Shown: positions 36,265 through 47,456, numbered from the stretch's first letter. The stretch is 64,000 nucleotides of DNA from Nostoc sp. FACHB-152 (GCF_014697475.1 NZ_JACJRV010000004.1:248001-312000), one strand, 5' to 3'. The notes: generated from the sequence alone by a model not told the origin. Numbers and translations are program-made.

Positions 36265-39200
36265 ATGCCCCGCCGTCAAGACATCCGAAAAATATTACTG
36301 TTAGGCTCTGGCCCCATTGTGATTGGGCAAGCCAGTGAGTTTGACTATTCTGGAACCCAAGCCTGCAAAGCTTTGCGAGAAGAAGGCTATGAAGTGGTGT
36401 TGGTCAATTCCAATCCAGCAACTATTATGACTGACCCAGAAACGGCCGATCGCACTTATATTGAGCCGTTGACACCAGAGATAGTCGAAAAGGTGATCGC
36501 TAAAGAACGCCCAGATGCTTTACTCCCGACAATGGGAGGACAAACCGCCTTGAATATAGCCGTTACCCTAGCCAAAAACGGTGTTCTAGATCAATATAAT
36601 GTAGAGTTAATTGGTGCTAAGTTAGCAGCGATCGAAAAAGCTGAAGACCGGAAACTATTTAATGAAGCGATGGCCAAGATAGGCGTGGAAGTATGCCCTA
36701 GTGGCACAGCTTCATCTTTGGAAGAAGCTAAAGCGATCGCTCGTAAAATTGGTACTTATCCCCTAATTATCCGTCCTGCCTTTACAATGGGCGGTACTGG
36801 TGGCGGTATTGCCTACAACCAAGAAGAATTTGAAGAAATGGCACAGGTGGGGATTGATGCCAGCCCCGTTTCGCAAATTCTCATCGACCAATCTCTCCTC
36901 GGTTGGAAAGAATATGAATTAGAAGTCATGCGCGACTTGGCAGATAACGTTGTGATTATCTGTTCTATCGAAAACCTTGACCCGATGGGGATTCACACAG
37001 GCGACTCTATTACCGTTGCACCCGCCCAAACCCTGACCGACAAGGAATATCAACGGTTGCGGGATATGTCCATTAAAATTATCCGCGAGATTGGCGTAGA
37101 AACTGGCGGTTCTAATATTCAGTTTGCGGTCAGTCCCGTGACTGGGGATGTAGTTGTAATTGAAATGAATCCCCGTGTTTCCCGCAGTTCGGCTTTAGCT
37201 TCTAAAGCAACAGGGTTTCCCATTGCTAAGATGGCTGCAAAGTTGGCTGTAGGCTACACCTTAGATGAAATTAATAACGATATTACTAAGAAAACCCCCG
37301 CATCCTTTGAGCCGACAATTGATTATGTAGTCACAAAAATCCCCCGCTTCGCTTTTGAAAAATTCCCTGGTTCAGAACCAGTGCTGACTACACAGATGAA
37401 GTCGGTAGGCGAAGCAATGGCGATGGGACGGACATTTAACGAATCCTTCCAAAAAGCATTGCGTTCTTTAGAAACTGGGCGTGCTGGTTGGGGTTGCGAC
37501 CAAGCAGAAAAATTACCTAGTGGCGAACAAATTCGTGCCTTATTGCGGACACCTAATCCCGATCGCATTTTTGCTGTGCGTCATGCAATGCAAGTAGGAT
37601 TAACTAATGAAGAAATCTACGAACTAACAGCGATTGACCCTTGGTTTTTAGATAAAATGCAGCAATTGTTGGAAACAGAAAAATTCCTCAAGCGCACGCC
37701 ATTAAAACAGTTGACAAAAGAACAACTATATGATGTAAAGCGGGAAGGATATAGCGATCGCCAAATTGCTTTTGCCACCAAAACCACAGAAGATGAAGTT
37801 AGGGCATACCGTAAAGAATTGGGAGTGGTGCCAGTTTATAAAACTGTAGACACCTGTGCGGCTGAGTTTGAAGCTTTTACGCCGTATTACTATTCTACTT
37901 ACGAAGACGAAACAGAAGTTTTACCCACAGATAAACCCAAGGTGATGATTTTGGGTGGCGGGCCGAACCGCATTGGTCAAGGAATTGAATTTGATTATTG
38001 TTGCTGTCATGCTGCTTATGCTTTGAAAGCAGCAGGCTATGAAACAATCATGGTCAACTCCAACCCAGAGACAGTTTCTACTGACTACGATACTAGCGAT
38101 CGCCTTTACTTTGAGCCATTAACTAAAGAAGATGTTCTCAACATCATCGAAGCTGAGAATCCTGTAGGAATTATTGTTCAGTTTGGTGGACAAACACCAT
38201 TAAAATTATCACTACCTCTGCAACAAGCACTCAACGCTGACAACTCAGGGCTGAACACTAAAATTTGGGGTACATCACCAGATTCTATCGACAGTGCCGA
38301 AAACCGGGAACGGTTTGAGCAGATTCTGAAACAGTTAAATATTGCTCAACCACCTAATGGTATTGCGCGGAGTTATGAAGATGCGTTGATTGTTGCGAAA
38401 CGCATTGGTTATCCTGTCGTGGTGCGTCCTAGCTATGTATTAGGTGGACGCGCAATGGAAATTGTCTACTCTGATACCGAACTGGAACGTTACATGACCT
38501 TTGCGGTACAGGTAGAGCCAGAACATCCAATTTTAATTGATAAATTCTTAGAGAATGCGATAGAAGTTGATGTAGATGCGATCGCTGACCATACTGGCAG
38601 GGTGGTGATTGGTGGCATCATGGAACATATTGAACAAGCCGGAATTCACTCTGGCGACTCCGCTTGCTCTTTACCTTCTATTTCTCTCCCGCCAGCAGTT
38701 CTTAATCAAATCCGCACTTGGACTGTGCAACTCGCGCAAGCACTTTCAGTTGTCGGGTTGATGAATATTCAGTTCGCTGTTGTGGGTGTCGGCTCCTACT
38801 CTCCCCAAGTTTACATTCTCGAAGCCAACCCCCGCGCTTCTCGGACTGTACCCTTTGTTTCTAAAGCCACAGGTGTACAACTAGCGAAGTTGGCATCCTT
38901 AATTATGTCGGGTAAAACTCTTGAGGAATTAGGTTTTACTCAAGAAGTTATACCTGCTCACATTGCTGTTAAGGAAGCAGTTCTACCGTTTAATAAATTC
39001 CCAGGTACAGATACGCTGTTAGGGCCAGAAATGCGCTCGACTGGTGAGGTGATGGGCATTGACAGCGATTTTGGTCGCGCCTTTGCCAAGGCAGAATTAG
39101 CTGCTGGTGAGCGTTTACCCCTCAAAGGTACTGTATTTGTGTCGATGAGCGATCGCGACAAAGCGGCAGCTGTTCCTGTAACCAAGGAATTTATCGACTT

Positions 39201-39528
39201 AGGTTTTACAGTTATGGCGACCTTCGGCACAGGTAAAGCACTTCAAGAACAAGGATTAAATGTTGAGTTAGTACTGAAACTCCATGAAGGTCGTCCCCAC
39301 GTCCTTGATGCAATCAAAAACCAGAAAATTCAACTCATCATCAACACGCCTTCTGGCGAAGAAGCGCACACTGATGCTAGGCTTATCCGTCGCACAGCCT
39401 TGGCTTACAAAATTCCCATTATCACAACCATTGCTGGTGCTAAGGCCACAGTCGCCGCAATTCGTTCTCTGCAAAATACCACTTTGGACGTAAAAGGACT
39501 CCAAGATTATTTTCTCAACCTTGAGTAG
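36265..39528 (+). CDS. carB: Carbamoyl-phosphate synthase large subunit
   Basis: A 1087-residue enzyme that makes carbamoyl phosphate from ammonia (passed from CarA), bicarbonate and two ATP, for arginine and pyrimidine synthesis. Two homologous ATP-grasp halves are visible: [21 protein letters not shown] with [15 protein letters not shown], and [20 protein letters not shown] with [15 protein letters not shown]. The C-terminal MGS-like allosteric domain starts about residue 945 ([21 protein letters not shown]). carA is not adjacent. Full length, no disruption. Confidence 0.97.
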   Translation: MPRRQDIRKILLLGSGPIVIGQASEFDYSGTQACKALREEGYEVVLVNSNPATIMTDPETADRTYIEPLTPEIVEKVIAKERPDALLPTMGGQTALNIAVTLAKNGVLDQYNVELIGAKLAAIEKAEDRKLFNEAMAKIGVEVCPSGTASSLEEAKAIARKIGTYPLIIRPAFTMGGTGGGIAYNQEEFEEMAQVGIDASPVSQILIDQSLLGWKEYELEVMRDLADNVVIICSIENLDPMGIHTGDSITVAPAQTLTDKEYQRLRDMSIKIIREIGVETGGSNIQFAVSPVTGDVVVIEMNPRVSRSSALASKATGFPIAKMAAKLAVGYTLDEINNDITKKTPASFEPTIDYVVTKIPRFAFEKFPGSEPVLTTQMKSVGEAMAMGRTFNESFQKALRSLETGRAGWGCDQAEKLPSGEQIRALLRTPNPDRIFAVRHAMQVGLTNEEIYELTAIDPWFLDKMQQLLETEKFLKRTPLKQLTKEQLYDVKREGYSDRQIAFATKTTEDEVRAYRKELGVVPVYKTVDTCAAEFEAFTPYYYSTYEDETEVLPTDKPKVMILGGGPNRIGQGIEFDYCCCHAAYALKAAGYETIMVNSNPETVSTDYDTSDRLYFEPLTKEDVLNIIEAENPVGIIVQFGGQTPLKLSLPLQQALNADNSGLNTKIWGTSPDSIDSAENRERFEQILKQLNIAQPPNGIARSYEDALIVAKRIGYPVVVRPSYVLGGRAMEIVYSDTELERYMTFAVQVEPEHPILIDKFLENAIEVDVDAIADHTGRVVIGGIMEHIEQAGIHSGDSACSLPSISLPPAVLNQIRTWTVQLAQALSVVGLMNIQFAVVGVGSYSPQVYILEANPRASRTVPFVSKATGVQLAKLASLIMSGKTLEELGFTQEVIPAHIAVKEAVLPFNKFPGTDTLLGPEMRSTGEVMGIDSDFGRAFAKAELAAGERLPLKGTVFVSMSDRDKAAAVPVTKEFIDLGFTVMATFGTGKALQEQGLNVELVLKLHEGRPHVLDAIKNQKIQLIINTPSGEEAHTDARLIRRTALAYKIPIITTIAGAKATVAAIRSLQNTTLDVKGLQDYFLNLE

Positions 39529-40217
39529 CTCTTTGCCTGGCAGGGGCAACTAACTTTACTGGAGTATGAGGGGTTTGGGGCAGTTTAAAGATTTAACTTG
39601 CCTCTTACCCTTTTTTTATGAATCTGCTTTAAGCAGTATTTACAAGAAAAATTAAGTAATTATTATAGAAGAAACATTATGGTTTTTATTGAGATATTTT
39701 AACAAATATGAGTAAATTATTTTTCTTTTTAAGGATATTTATTAATTTACTTAAGCAAACCCCGGAGAAAGATGATGTTATTATACTGATGCTAAAGTTA
39801 TAGCTAATAAGTGTTTAAGCCTAAATCCCAGAGACAAAATCAACAAATAACTTTTCTGGCAACATTATTCTCATATTCTGCGAAAAATTCCTAATTTATC
39901 GGCAATAGAGGTTATCAACCTATCATAACCATTCCAAAATCCAATCATTTCAAAACAGCTAGGCTTTTCAAAATTTCTCATAAATGTTACAATTTTTAAT
40001 AAAGTTCAAATAAAAAATCTTGTTGCTCTAGTTACTGTTCTCTATCCGTAGATACTTGCACAAACAGAGAAAAAACTGTAACGTCTAGCAGTTAATAACC
40101 TAATTTTGATTAATAAAAGCAACCGATCACGGGCGCGTAAATTGTAAACCAAAACAAGGCTTCCAGTAAAACTGGAAAGTCTTACCAGCAAACATCTATT
40201 AGTAATTTACTTAGTTA
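39529..40217. other. Long leader/intergenic region upstream of the sigma factor gene
   Basis: 689 bp with no credible ORF. It is AT-rich. A small hairpin, TTCCAGT-aaa-ACTGGAA (40161-40177), lies 40 bp before the sigma factor start and would be in its 5' UTR. The length suggests several promoters or a long untranslated leader, but none can be assigned with confidence. Confidence 0.5.
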
Positions 40218-41216
40218 ATGACTCAAGCAATCAACCCAACATCATCCATGAGTAGTGCCGTAAAAACCGCTCCGACAGCCACAGACTTGGTTCGGACTTA
40301 TCTGCGTGAGATTGGCCGTGTACCACTGTTAACCCATGAAGAAGAAATTCGCTATGGCAAACAGGTGCAGCGTTCATCTGCTTTACAAGAAATGCGAGAA
40401 TCCCTAGCTAGCCAGTTAGGTCGGGAACCAACATTAGAAGAGTGGGCAAACCAGGCCAAGCTAGATACAACAGAGTTAAACTTAGCGATCGCCGAAGGTG
40501 AGATTGCTAAACGTAAAATGGTCGAAGCCAACTTGCGCTTAGTCGTGTCTGTAGCGAAGAAATATATTAAGCGCAACGTAGACTTACTTGACCTGATCCA
40601 AGAAGGTAGCATTGGAATGCAACGGGGCGTAGAAAAGTTTGACCCTACCAAAGGTTATCGGTTTTCTACCTATGCTTACTGGTGGATTCGGCAAGCAATT
40701 ACACGGGCGATCGCGGAAAAAGCCCGTACTATTAGACTACCAATTCACATTACCGAAAAATTAAATAAAATCAAAAAAGCCCAGCGTCAGTTATCTCAAA
40801 AACTAGGACGCGCACCCTCGGTAGGAGAGTTGGCACAAGAATTAGACTTAACGCCCAAACAGGTACGAGAGTATTTAGAAAAAGCACGTTTACCCCTTTC
40901 TTTAGATTTGCGATTGGGAGATAACTACGACACCGAACTCGGAGAAATGTTGGAAGACCCAGGTGCTTCTCCCGAAGAATTTGTCATTCAAACTTCTCTT
41001 TCCTATGATTTAGAGCGAATCATGGAAGAACTCACCCCTCAGCAGCGAGAAGTAATTACCTTACGCTTTGGCTTAATTGATGGTCAAGCTCTAACTCTCG
41101 CCAGAATTGGTGAAATTCTCAAGATCAGCCGTGAACGAGTTCGTCAAATCGAACGCGAAGCTTTAAACAAACTCCGCAAATCCAAAGCTGCGATGAATGA
41201 GTATTTGGCGAGTTAG
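40218..41216 (+). CDS. sigD: Group 2 RNA polymerase sigma factor, probably SigD
   Basis: A 332-residue RpoD-like sigma factor lacking region 1.1. It has region 1.2 ([22 protein letters not shown]), region 2 ([58 protein letters not shown] in pieces), region 3 ([21 protein letters not shown]) and region 4 ([15 protein letters not shown] with [18 protein letters not shown]). These non-essential group 2 sigmas redirect transcription in stress, light or nitrogen responses. The SigD name rests on gene order next to carB as I recall it from Anabaena 7120. The family call is certain; the letter is not. Confidence 0.8.
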   Translation: MTQAINPTSSMSSAVKTAPTATDLVRTYLREIGRVPLLTHEEEIRYGKQVQRSSALQEMRESLASQLGREPTLEEWANQAKLDTTELNLAIAEGEIAKRKMVEANLRLVVSVAKKYIKRNVDLLDLIQEGSIGMQRGVEKFDPTKGYRFSTYAYWWIRQAITRAIAEKARTIRLPIHITEKLNKIKKAQRQLSQKLGRAPSVGELAQELDLTPKQVREYLEKARLPLSLDLRLGDNYDTELGEMLEDPGASPEEFVIQTSLSYDLERIMEELTPQQREVITLRFGLIDGQALTLARIGEILKISRERVRQIEREALNKLRKSKAAMNEYLAS

Positions 41217-41442
41217 TCTTTTATCCTTTATTTTTTGTCATTAGTAGTTCACAAATAACTAATGACCATTAGGCGAGAAAACACTCTGCTTTTGGTACGG
41301 TTACACCGACTTCTAAATGAGAATGTGCCTGTTAAATTATTTAATAGGAACACTAACACGGCAGCTAAGTTAAATAGACAGCAGGCACTTATTATCTCAG
41401 TTGCAAACATAGCAGCCAGCAACGGTAGTATAGGAGGCAAAC

Positions 41443-41790
41443 GTGAGTAACCAACCCAATCAAGTTTCAGAATTTTTTAACAGCGATGCGTCAGAAACCA
41501 GCAACTTGCTGTGGCAATATGTTAAATCTTTAAGCCCTGAAACAGTTAGCCAGTTATCTAAACCAACATCTTCCGAAGTATTCCAAGTGATGGAAAGAAA
41601 TATTGTTGGTTTGTTAGGCAACTTACCACCCGAACATTTTAACATGACCATTACCACCAGCCGGGAAAGTCTTGGTCGTCTGCTTGCTTCTGCAATGATT
41701 AGCGGTTATTTCTTGCGTAACGCTGAACAAAGAATGGATTTTGAAATGGCATTACAAGGAACCGAAACCGATAATCAAGAAATTGAATAG
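41443..41790 (+). CDS. DUF760 family protein
   Basis: A 115-residue soluble helical protein with LLWQYVKSLSPETVSQLSKP, VFQVMERNIVGLLGNLPPEHF and SRESLGRLLASAMISGYFLRNAEQRM, matching DUF760, a cyanobacterial/plastid family of unknown biochemical role. The GTG start at 41443 is decided by an SD AGGAGG seven bases upstream. It follows the sigma factor on the same strand. Confidence 0.8.
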   Translation: MSNQPNQVSEFFNSDASETSNLLWQYVKSLSPETVSQLSKPTSSEVFQVMERNIVGLLGNLPPEHFNMTITTSRESLGRLLASAMISGYFLRNAEQRMDFEMALQGTETDNQEIE

Positions 41791-42120
41791 TGATGGCATC
41801 GTTCTCCAAAATTGACAAGTATGGAGTTTATCTCCAGTCAAAGCTACGATATATATCACAAACTAATCTCGTGCAGAATCCTAATAATCAACCTTCCCTA
41901 AATTCTAAATCCCTGTAAAGCGTTAGCGAAATCCATAATAAGTTACAACTCGTTAGCGCAGTTAGGATTTTACTAATGGGAATATCGTTTGAATTTAATA
42001 GTAGTACGTTAACAAAGCACTACGATTAAGAAATAGTAGTCAAGCCATAACTTGAGACTTCAAGCGACATCTGCGACAATATTTAATAAATTAAAAGTTA
42101 TTTGGACTATTAATCTATAG
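41791..42120. other. Long 3' UTR or possible small RNA region
   Basis: 330 bp between the DUF760 stop and a strong terminator. No ORF of note. Either the DUF760 mRNA has a long 3' UTR or an independent small RNA ends at this terminator. No promoter can be named with confidence. Confidence 0.4.
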
Positions 42121-42158
42121 AAACTCGGCAGACATAAAATTAGCCTGCCGAGTTTTTT
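42121..42158 (+). terminator. Strong rho-independent terminator upstream of mutT
   Basis: 11-bp perfect arms AAACTCGGCAG (42121-42131) and CTGCCGAGTTT (42145-42155), then T's. It ends whatever transcript precedes mutT. Confidence 0.85.
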
Positions 42159-42186
42159 GATGAGTCACCTATCAGCCCGATAAACT

Positions 42187-42624
42187 ATGAGCGAAATTAG
42201 TTCTATCCCACATAAAATTATTGGTGTCGCCGTAATTTGGAACGACCAACAGCAAATTTTAATTGACCGCCGTCGTCCACAAGGTGCAATGGGCGGTTTG
42301 TGGGAATTTCCTGGTGGCAAAATTGAGCCTGGAGAAACAATAGAAGAATGTATTAGGCGGGAAATAGCCGAAGAACTGGGTATAGAAATAGCAGTCAAAG
42401 AGCATTTAATTACCATTGACCATACTTATACTCATTTACGTGTAACTTTAACCGTGCATCACTGTCACCTCTTAGCAGGTATTCCCCAACCCCTAGAATG
42501 TGACGAAATTCGTTGGGTAAGTTTAGATGAACTAGAAGATTATGCTTTTCCCCAAGCGAACAGTCAAATTATCGCCGCTTTGAAAAGTGCTGTGTACGGA
42601 AAAATCACAAATGACCCACTTTAA
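42187..42624 (+). CDS. mutT: MutT-type Nudix hydrolase (8-oxo-dGTP diphosphatase)
   Basis: A 145-residue Nudix enzyme. The Nudix box is GGKIEPGETIEECIRREIAEELGI, matching the GX5EX7REUXEEXGU pattern. VIWNDQQQILIDRRRPQGAMGGLWEFPGG matches MutT rather than a general Nudix protein. It removes 8-oxo-dGTP from the nucleotide pool to prevent A-C/T-G transversions. It starts right after a terminator, so it has its own promoter. Confidence 0.9.
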   Translation: MSEISSIPHKIIGVAVIWNDQQQILIDRRRPQGAMGGLWEFPGGKIEPGETIEECIRREIAEELGIEIAVKEHLITIDHTYTHLRVTLTVHHCHLLAGIPQPLECDEIRWVSLDELEDYAFPQANSQIIAALKSAVYGKITNDPL

Positions 42625-42748
42625 AATGAACAGTAGAACAAAAAATGACTATTGTCCACAAGTAACAATCTATTAACTCAATTAAGTTCATCCCGGCAAT
42701 TTTCTACAATAATCGCAGAAACCTGTAAGAAATGGTGTCAGCAAGTAA

Positions 42749-43207
42749 ATGTCTAAAACTGTTGCCGACGTAATGAGCCGTGACCCGATTGTTGTTCGTG
42801 CAGAAACTCCTCTTAAGGAAGCCATTCAGATTTTGGCAGAGAAACGTATCAGTGGGCTACCTGTGGTGGATGATGTCGGTAAATTAATAGGGATTATCTC
42901 AGAGACAGATTTAATGTGGCAAGAAACTGGTGTAACTCCACCTGCCTACATCATGTTTTTGGATAGTGTGATCTATTTAAAAAATCCTGCTACTTATGAT
43001 CGCGATTTGCATAAAGCTTTGGGGCAAACAGTTGGGGAAGTTATGAGCAAAAATCCCGTAACTATTTCTCCAAACAAAACTCTAAAAGAAGCAGCCCAAA
43101 CAATGCACGATCGCAGTGTACATCGCTTACCTGTATTAGATAGTGAAGGTCAAGTAGTTGGCATTCTTACCCGTGGTGATGTGATTCGGGCAATGGCTGC
43201 AAGTTAA
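42749..43207 (+). CDS. CBS domain-pair protein
   Basis: A 152-residue protein made of two CBS motifs: VADVMSRDPIVVRAETPLKEAIQILAEKRISGLPVVDDVGKLIGIIS (in pieces) and VGEVMSKNPVTISPNKTLKEAAQTMHDRSVHRLPVLDSEGQVVGILT. CBS pairs bind adenosyl nucleotides such as AMP or ATP and act as energy sensors. No catalytic partner domain is fused. It is followed by STRR DNA and nblB. Confidence 0.85.
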   Translation: MSKTVADVMSRDPIVVRAETPLKEAIQILAEKRISGLPVVDDVGKLIGIISETDLMWQETGVTPPAYIMFLDSVIYLKNPATYDRDLHKALGQTVGEVMSKNPVTISPNKTLKEAAQTMHDRSVHRLPVLDSEGQVVGILTRGDVIRAMAAS

Positions 43208-43208
43208 T

Positions 43209-43292
43209 GATAGTCATTTGTCAATAGTCAGTTGTTAAGAGTTTCTTGACTATTGACTATGGACATTTGACTATTGACTATGGACATTTTTT
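43209..43292. repeat. STRR-type repeats between CBS gene and nblB
   Basis: Contains a perfect tandem pair of the 21-bp unit starting TTGACTATTGACTATGGACA (43246-43266 and 43267-43287), preceded by TGTCAATAGTCA, which can pair with it in a hairpin. Confidence 0.7.
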
Positions 43293-43320
43293 AAAACATC
43301 TTTGAAATTAGGTTAATTGA

Positions 43321-43986
43321 ATGAGTATTACTCCTGAGTCGGTAAGACAAATGCTCAGTTCTGAGGATTTGGGTGATCGCTTACGCGCTGTTAATCATAT
43401 CCGCGAACTAGAACCTGTAATTGGTTTAGAACTGGTGCAAATTGCTATAGGTGATAGCAACTCTAGAGTTCGGTACTCTGCTGTGAGCCAGATGGATACA
43501 CTCGGCACGCAGGATTTGCAATTATCTTTGGATATTTTACGCGATCGCTTGCTCAATGACCCTGAAGCTGATGTGCAAGCAGCTGCCGCAGACTGTTTAG
43601 GAGCATTGAAACTACACGATGCTTTTGCAGATTTACAACAGCTTTACCACTCTACTGGTGAGTGGTTAGTCCAGTTCAGCATCATTGCCACATTAGGAGA
43701 ATTAGGCGATCCTCGTTCTTTTGACTTACTCAAAGAAGCACTTACATCCGAAAATGAATTAATCCAAACAGCTGCTATTAGTTCTTTTGGAGAGTTAGGC
43801 AATACCGAGGCAATTTCGCTATTAGCTCCCTATGCTACTAATCCCGATTGGCAAATTCGCTATCGAGTTGTTCAAGCCTTAGCGCGGTTAGGCGGTGTAG
43901 AAGCCAAATCGATATTAGAAACTCTAGTGAATGATGAAATAGAGGCAGTCGCCCTTGAAGCGCAGAGATCGTTGCAGACTGTTTAA
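43321..43986 (+). CDS. nblB: Phycobilisome degradation protein NblB (HEAT-repeat)
   Basis: A 221-residue protein of HEAT-type alpha repeats (for example VRYSAVSQMDTLGTQDLQ, VQAAAADCLGALKLHDAF, IIATLGELGDPRSFDLL, RYRVVQALARLGGVEA). It resembles CpcE-type bilin lyase scaffolds. NblB helps dismantle phycobilisomes and detach bilins during nutrient starvation. The start, length and MSITPESVRQMLSSEDLGDRLRAV opening match NblB. NblA, its partner, is not in the window. Confidence 0.85.
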   Translation: MSITPESVRQMLSSEDLGDRLRAVNHIRELEPVIGLELVQIAIGDSNSRVRYSAVSQMDTLGTQDLQLSLDILRDRLLNDPEADVQAAAADCLGALKLHDAFADLQQLYHSTGEWLVQFSIIATLGELGDPRSFDLLKEALTSENELIQTAAISSFGELGNTEAISLLAPYATNPDWQIRYRVVQALARLGGVEAKSILETLVNDEIEAVALEAQRSLQTV

Positions 43987-44153
43987 TCATCACTTTAGCG
44001 TAACGCACTATTGATGATTCAAGGTGCGTTTATCTTATTATCTTAGGCAACAAGCGTGAGAGAAATAATACCTAGAAACAATAACGGGATTATTCTGCAT
44101 TCCTTAAGTACCCAGTATTCGCTAAACTCAGAAATGCTGCGATTTTGCTCATC

Positions 44154-45338
44154 ATGTCAGATTCCCAAAGCGTTAGTGCTGCTGTTGCCAAACTTTACAA
44201 CACATATCCCTTTCCCCCAGAACCCCTGCTAGATGAACCACCACCAGGCTATAACTGGCGTTGGAATTGGTTAGCAGCTTATAACTTCTGCACAGGTCAA
44301 AAACCGCAAAAGCAAGACATCCGCATTTTAGATGCTGGCTGCGGTACAGGTGTAGGTACAGAATACTTGGTTCACCTCAACCCCCAAGCTTCCGTCGTGG
44401 GAATTGACCTGAGTGCTGGTGCTTTAGCCGTCGCCAAAGAACGTTGTCAGCGTTCAGGTGCAAACCGCGTTGAATTTCATAACCTCAGCATCTACGATGT
44501 GGAACAATTGCCGGGTGAATTTGATTTAATTAATTGTGTAGGCGTTTTACATCACTTACCTGACCCGATTCGTGGTATTCAAGCTTTAGCAAAAAAATTA
44601 GCCCCAGGCGGTTTAATGCACATTTTTGTGTATGGCGAATTGGGACGCTGGGAAATTCAATTAATGCAAAAAGCGATCGCCCTCCTCCAAAATGAGAAGC
44701 GTGGAGATTACCGCGATGGCGTGCAAGTCGGACGACAAATCTTTTCATCACTACCAGAAAATAATCGTCTTGTCAAATACGAAAAACAACGTTGGGCAAT
44801 GGAAAACCAGCGCGATGAATGTTTTGCTGATATGTACGTTCATCCGCAAGAAATTGATTACAACGTTGAGACACTTTTTGAATTAATTGATGCGTCTGGT
44901 TTAGAATTTATTGGCTTTTCCAATCCTGGTTTTTGGCAATTAGATAGACTTTTAAGCAAAGCACCAGAGTTAATTGAACGAGCAAATAACTTAAATGAGC
45001 GTCAACGTTATCGCTTAATAGAATTATTAGATCCAGAAGTCACCCATTACGAATTTTTCCTCGGTCGTCCTCCCATCGCCAAAGCTGACTGGTCAAATGA
45101 TGAGCATCTATTGTCAGCAATTCCTGAACTTAATCCTTGTATCGATGGCTTCCCTAGCCAATGTATATTTAATTACGATTACCAAATTGTTAACTTGTCA
45201 ACAGCAGAGTTGGAGTTTATGCAAGCCTGTGACGGGAAGGTGACAGTAGCAGAGATTTTGACAAATGTGCCGTTAGAATTGGCTGCTGTAAGAAGCTTGG
45301 TTAAGCAGCAGTTGGTGATGTTGACACCTGGATTGTAA
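44154..45338 (+). CDS. Class I SAM-dependent methyltransferase
   Basis: Start at ATG 44154 (394 aa); a TTG nine bases upstream is less likely. SAM-binding motif I is ILDAGCGTGVGTEYLVHLNP, the acidic ribose ligand is in VVGIDLSAGALAVAKERC, and motif II/III are EFDLINCVGVLHHLPDP and LAPGGLMHIFVYGE. The C-terminal ~170 residues form an additional domain of unknown role. The N-terminal YPFPPEPLLDEPPPGYNWRWNW is typical of this cyanobacterial group. The substrate is unknown. Confidence 0.8.
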   Translation: MSDSQSVSAAVAKLYNTYPFPPEPLLDEPPPGYNWRWNWLAAYNFCTGQKPQKQDIRILDAGCGTGVGTEYLVHLNPQASVVGIDLSAGALAVAKERCQRSGANRVEFHNLSIYDVEQLPGEFDLINCVGVLHHLPDPIRGIQALAKKLAPGGLMHIFVYGELGRWEIQLMQKAIALLQNEKRGDYRDGVQVGRQIFSSLPENNRLVKYEKQRWAMENQRDECFADMYVHPQEIDYNVETLFELIDASGLEFIGFSNPGFWQLDRLLSKAPELIERANNLNERQRYRLIELLDPEVTHYEFFLGRPPIAKADWSNDEHLLSAIPELNPCIDGFPSQCIFNYDYQIVNLSTAELEFMQACDGKVTVAEILTNVPLELAAVRSLVKQQLVMLTPGL

Positions 45339-45893
45339 GATCATGAGCGATCGCCCCCAAGCAATTTTGGCGAAACTAATGTAAATTAAGAAAGTACACA
45401 GCAATGCCCCCTCTAGTGGGTAGTACAAACTCCAACGGCTGGAGTTTAGTCAAATTCGCCTTGGTGTGATGTCTAACGACAAGACGCTTTGCGTCTACCC
45501 CCCTCAAGCACCGACTAAATTTTCTAAACTCCAGCTTTCCCGATACATTCAGTATGTGATTACACAAACCTTCTGGAGGTCACTTAACTATCTCAGAAAA
45601 AAGCAATTGTACATGGGTTAGGAAAATTTCAGGCGATCGCATCGCATCTTCCCTTCACCTGATTCCTAAATTTACGCTCACTTTGTCCCTGCTCAAAGCT
45701 TAATTAATAGCAACAATCCATGTGTTCAGAACATTAACAGATGATAAAAATTAGACAGTAAAAGACTTTTAAACTGTTGTCTGTCACCTGTTACCCATTA
45801 CCTGCTATCTGTTGCGCTTGAGTCAGAAACAAGAAGTTAATTGTTTTTTTCTAAAGTATTGTTACCGGATCGTGATATGATTCAGCTGACTGA
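45339..45893. other. Intergenic region upstream of the ATP synthase operon
   Basis: 555 bp without a convincing gene. It contains an inverted pair CTGGAGTTTAG (45439-45449) and CTAAACTCCAG (45524-45534) enclosing the hairpin AGACGC-ttt-GCGTCT (45482-45496), and some AT-rich sequence next to atp1 where the operon promoter should lie. Confidence 0.5.
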
Positions 45894-46379
45894 ATGTGCA
45901 GTCATAATAAGTTAGCTGTACTGGTTTCAAGTCCCGTGAGCTTGTCAGAAGAACCAATTGCACCCCCTCCGACAACACAACAAGATTCTCCATCTGGTTT
46001 TGAGGACACAGAACCAGTCAACACTTCTATGCAGGAGTTCTATCAACTCTATCAGAAGTTGTTGGTAATCACACTTGTTTTGACGGGGATTATATTTATC
46101 TCTGTGTGGATTTTTTATTCACTAAACATTGCCCTGAATTATTTAATTGGGGCGTGTACAGGTGTGGTTTACTTAAAGATGCTAGCTAATGACGTTGAGC
46201 GATTGGGTGCTGAAAAAAATCGTCTAAGCAAAAATCGTTTTGCTTTATTTATTGGGTTGATTATACTAGCAACTCAATGGAACGATCTACACGTAATGCC
46301 CATTTTTTTGGGATTTCTTACCTACAAAGCCACGCTCCTCGTCTATACGGTGCAAACTGCGTTCCTTCCTGATTCTTAA
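45894..46379 (+). CDS. atp1: ATP synthase subunit I (Atp1)
   Basis: A 161-residue membrane protein with a polar N-terminus and four helices ([74 protein letters not shown]). AtpI/Atp1 assists c-ring assembly and is the first gene of cyanobacterial F0F1 operons, as here. ATG 45894 is used; a GTG at 45937 ([10 protein letters not shown]) is an alternative. A 247-bp repeat-rich gap precedes atpB. Confidence 0.8.
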   Translation: MCSHNKLAVLVSSPVSLSEEPIAPPPTTQQDSPSGFEDTEPVNTSMQEFYQLYQKLLVITLVLTGIIFISVWIFYSLNIALNYLIGACTGVVYLKMLANDVERLGAEKNRLSKNRFALFIGLIILATQWNDLHVMPIFLGFLTYKATLLVYTVQTAFLPDS

Positions 46380-46401
46380 AACAGTGAACAGCGAACAGTG
46401 A

Positions 46402-46442
46402 GCCAGCGCGGTCTTGGGGGTCTCCCTCATGAGCGACTGGCG
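46402..46442. repeat. Intergenic hairpin repeat plus STRRs between atp1 and atpB
   Basis: A GC-rich segment GCCAGCGCGGTCTTGGGGGT running to GAGCGACTGGCG forms a hairpin, and is architecturally like 62901-62943. It is flanked by GTGAACAGCGAACAGTGA and, at 46530-46565, tandem TGACAACTGATAAC units. It belongs to dispersed non-coding repeats of this genome. Confidence 0.6.
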
Positions 46443-46626
46443 AACCCGTAAGGGTGAACAGTAATCAGGTTTGTGGTGTGTGCAGAAGCGCACCACCAAT
46501 AAGTAAGGGACTTTAACCCAAGAAACAAAACTGACAACTGATAACTGACAACTGATAACTGATTAACAGTCAGGCTCACTAAAGACAATACACCCATCCT
46601 CGCTCGTTGGGGAAAATGCTTGAAGA

Positions 46627-47388
46627 ATGCAAATGCTTAGTGTCTTAAACGCCTTTAATTCTTTTCCCCTAGCCGAATTAGAAGTAGGACACCATTTCTA
46701 CTGGCAATTAGGCAACCTTAAAATTCATGGGCAAGTTTTTCTCACCTCATGGTTTGTAATTAGTCTTCTAGTAATAGCTTCACTAGCTGCTACTCGGAAC
46801 ATACAAAAAGTTCCCAGTGGTATCCAAAACTTAATGGAATATGCCCTGGAATTTATTCGTGATCTAGCAAAAAACCAACTTGGTGAGAAAGAGTACCGCC
46901 CTTGGGTCCCATTTATTGGTACATTGTTCTTGTTTATCTTCGTATCGAACTGGTCAGGTGCTTTAATTCCCTGGAAGCTAATTAAGCTGCCATCTGGTGA
47001 ATTAGCAGCTCCCACCAATGACATCAATACGACGGTAGCATTGGCACTGCTGACTTCTCTGGCTTACTTTTATGCAGGGTTCAGCAAACGCGGTTTGGGC
47101 TACTTCAAGAAATATATAGAGCCAACACCCGTACTGTTGCCGATCGCCATTCTCGAAGATTTCACTAAGCCCCTCTCCCTAAGTTTCCGTCTTTTCGGTA
47201 ACATCTTGGCGGATGAATTAGTTGTGGCGGTATTAGTGCTGCTCGTGCCTTTATTTGTACCTCTGCCTGTAATGGCCTTGGGTTTATTTACTAGTGCCAT
47301 CCAAGCCCTAGTATTTGCTACCCTAGCTGGAGCCTACATTCATGAGGCAATGGAAGGACACGGCGGCGAAGAGCATGAGGAGCATTGA
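46627..47388 (+). CDS. atpB: F0 ATP synthase subunit a
   Basis: A 253-residue membrane subunit (atpI in cyanobacterial naming) forming the proton half-channels against the c-ring. The essential arginine lies in [18 protein letters not shown], and the C-terminal helix is [32 protein letters not shown]. It sits in the thylakoid membrane. ATG at 46627 is used; ATG 46633 is almost equivalent. Confidence 0.96.
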   Translation: MQMLSVLNAFNSFPLAELEVGHHFYWQLGNLKIHGQVFLTSWFVISLLVIASLAATRNIQKVPSGIQNLMEYALEFIRDLAKNQLGEKEYRPWVPFIGTLFLFIFVSNWSGALIPWKLIKLPSGELAAPTNDINTTVALALLTSLAYFYAGFSKRGLGYFKKYIEPTPVLLPIAILEDFTKPLSLSFRLFGNILADELVVAVLVLLVPLFVPLPVMALGLFTSAIQALVFATLAGAYIHEAMEGHGGEEHEEH

Positions 47389-47436
47389 AGCCCTCAGTTG
47401 TTAGCACAGTTCCGACGAGCATCAAAGCTCAAAACG

Positions 47437-47456
47437 TCGCAAAGTGCGATTTGCGA
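47437..47456 (+). promoter_or_regulatory. Stem-loop in the atpB-atpE intergenic region
   Basis: TCGCAAA-gtgcga-TTTGCGA forms a perfect 7-bp hairpin about 85 bp upstream of atpE, with GAGC-atcaaa-GCTC just before it (47416-47429). Such structures could stabilise the atpE segment, which must be made in excess for the c-ring. This is inference. Confidence 0.4.

Noticed and set aside
45376-45567. 63-codon leftward frame upstream of atp1
   Set aside because: It covers an inverted-repeat region and has no start signal or homolog-like features.
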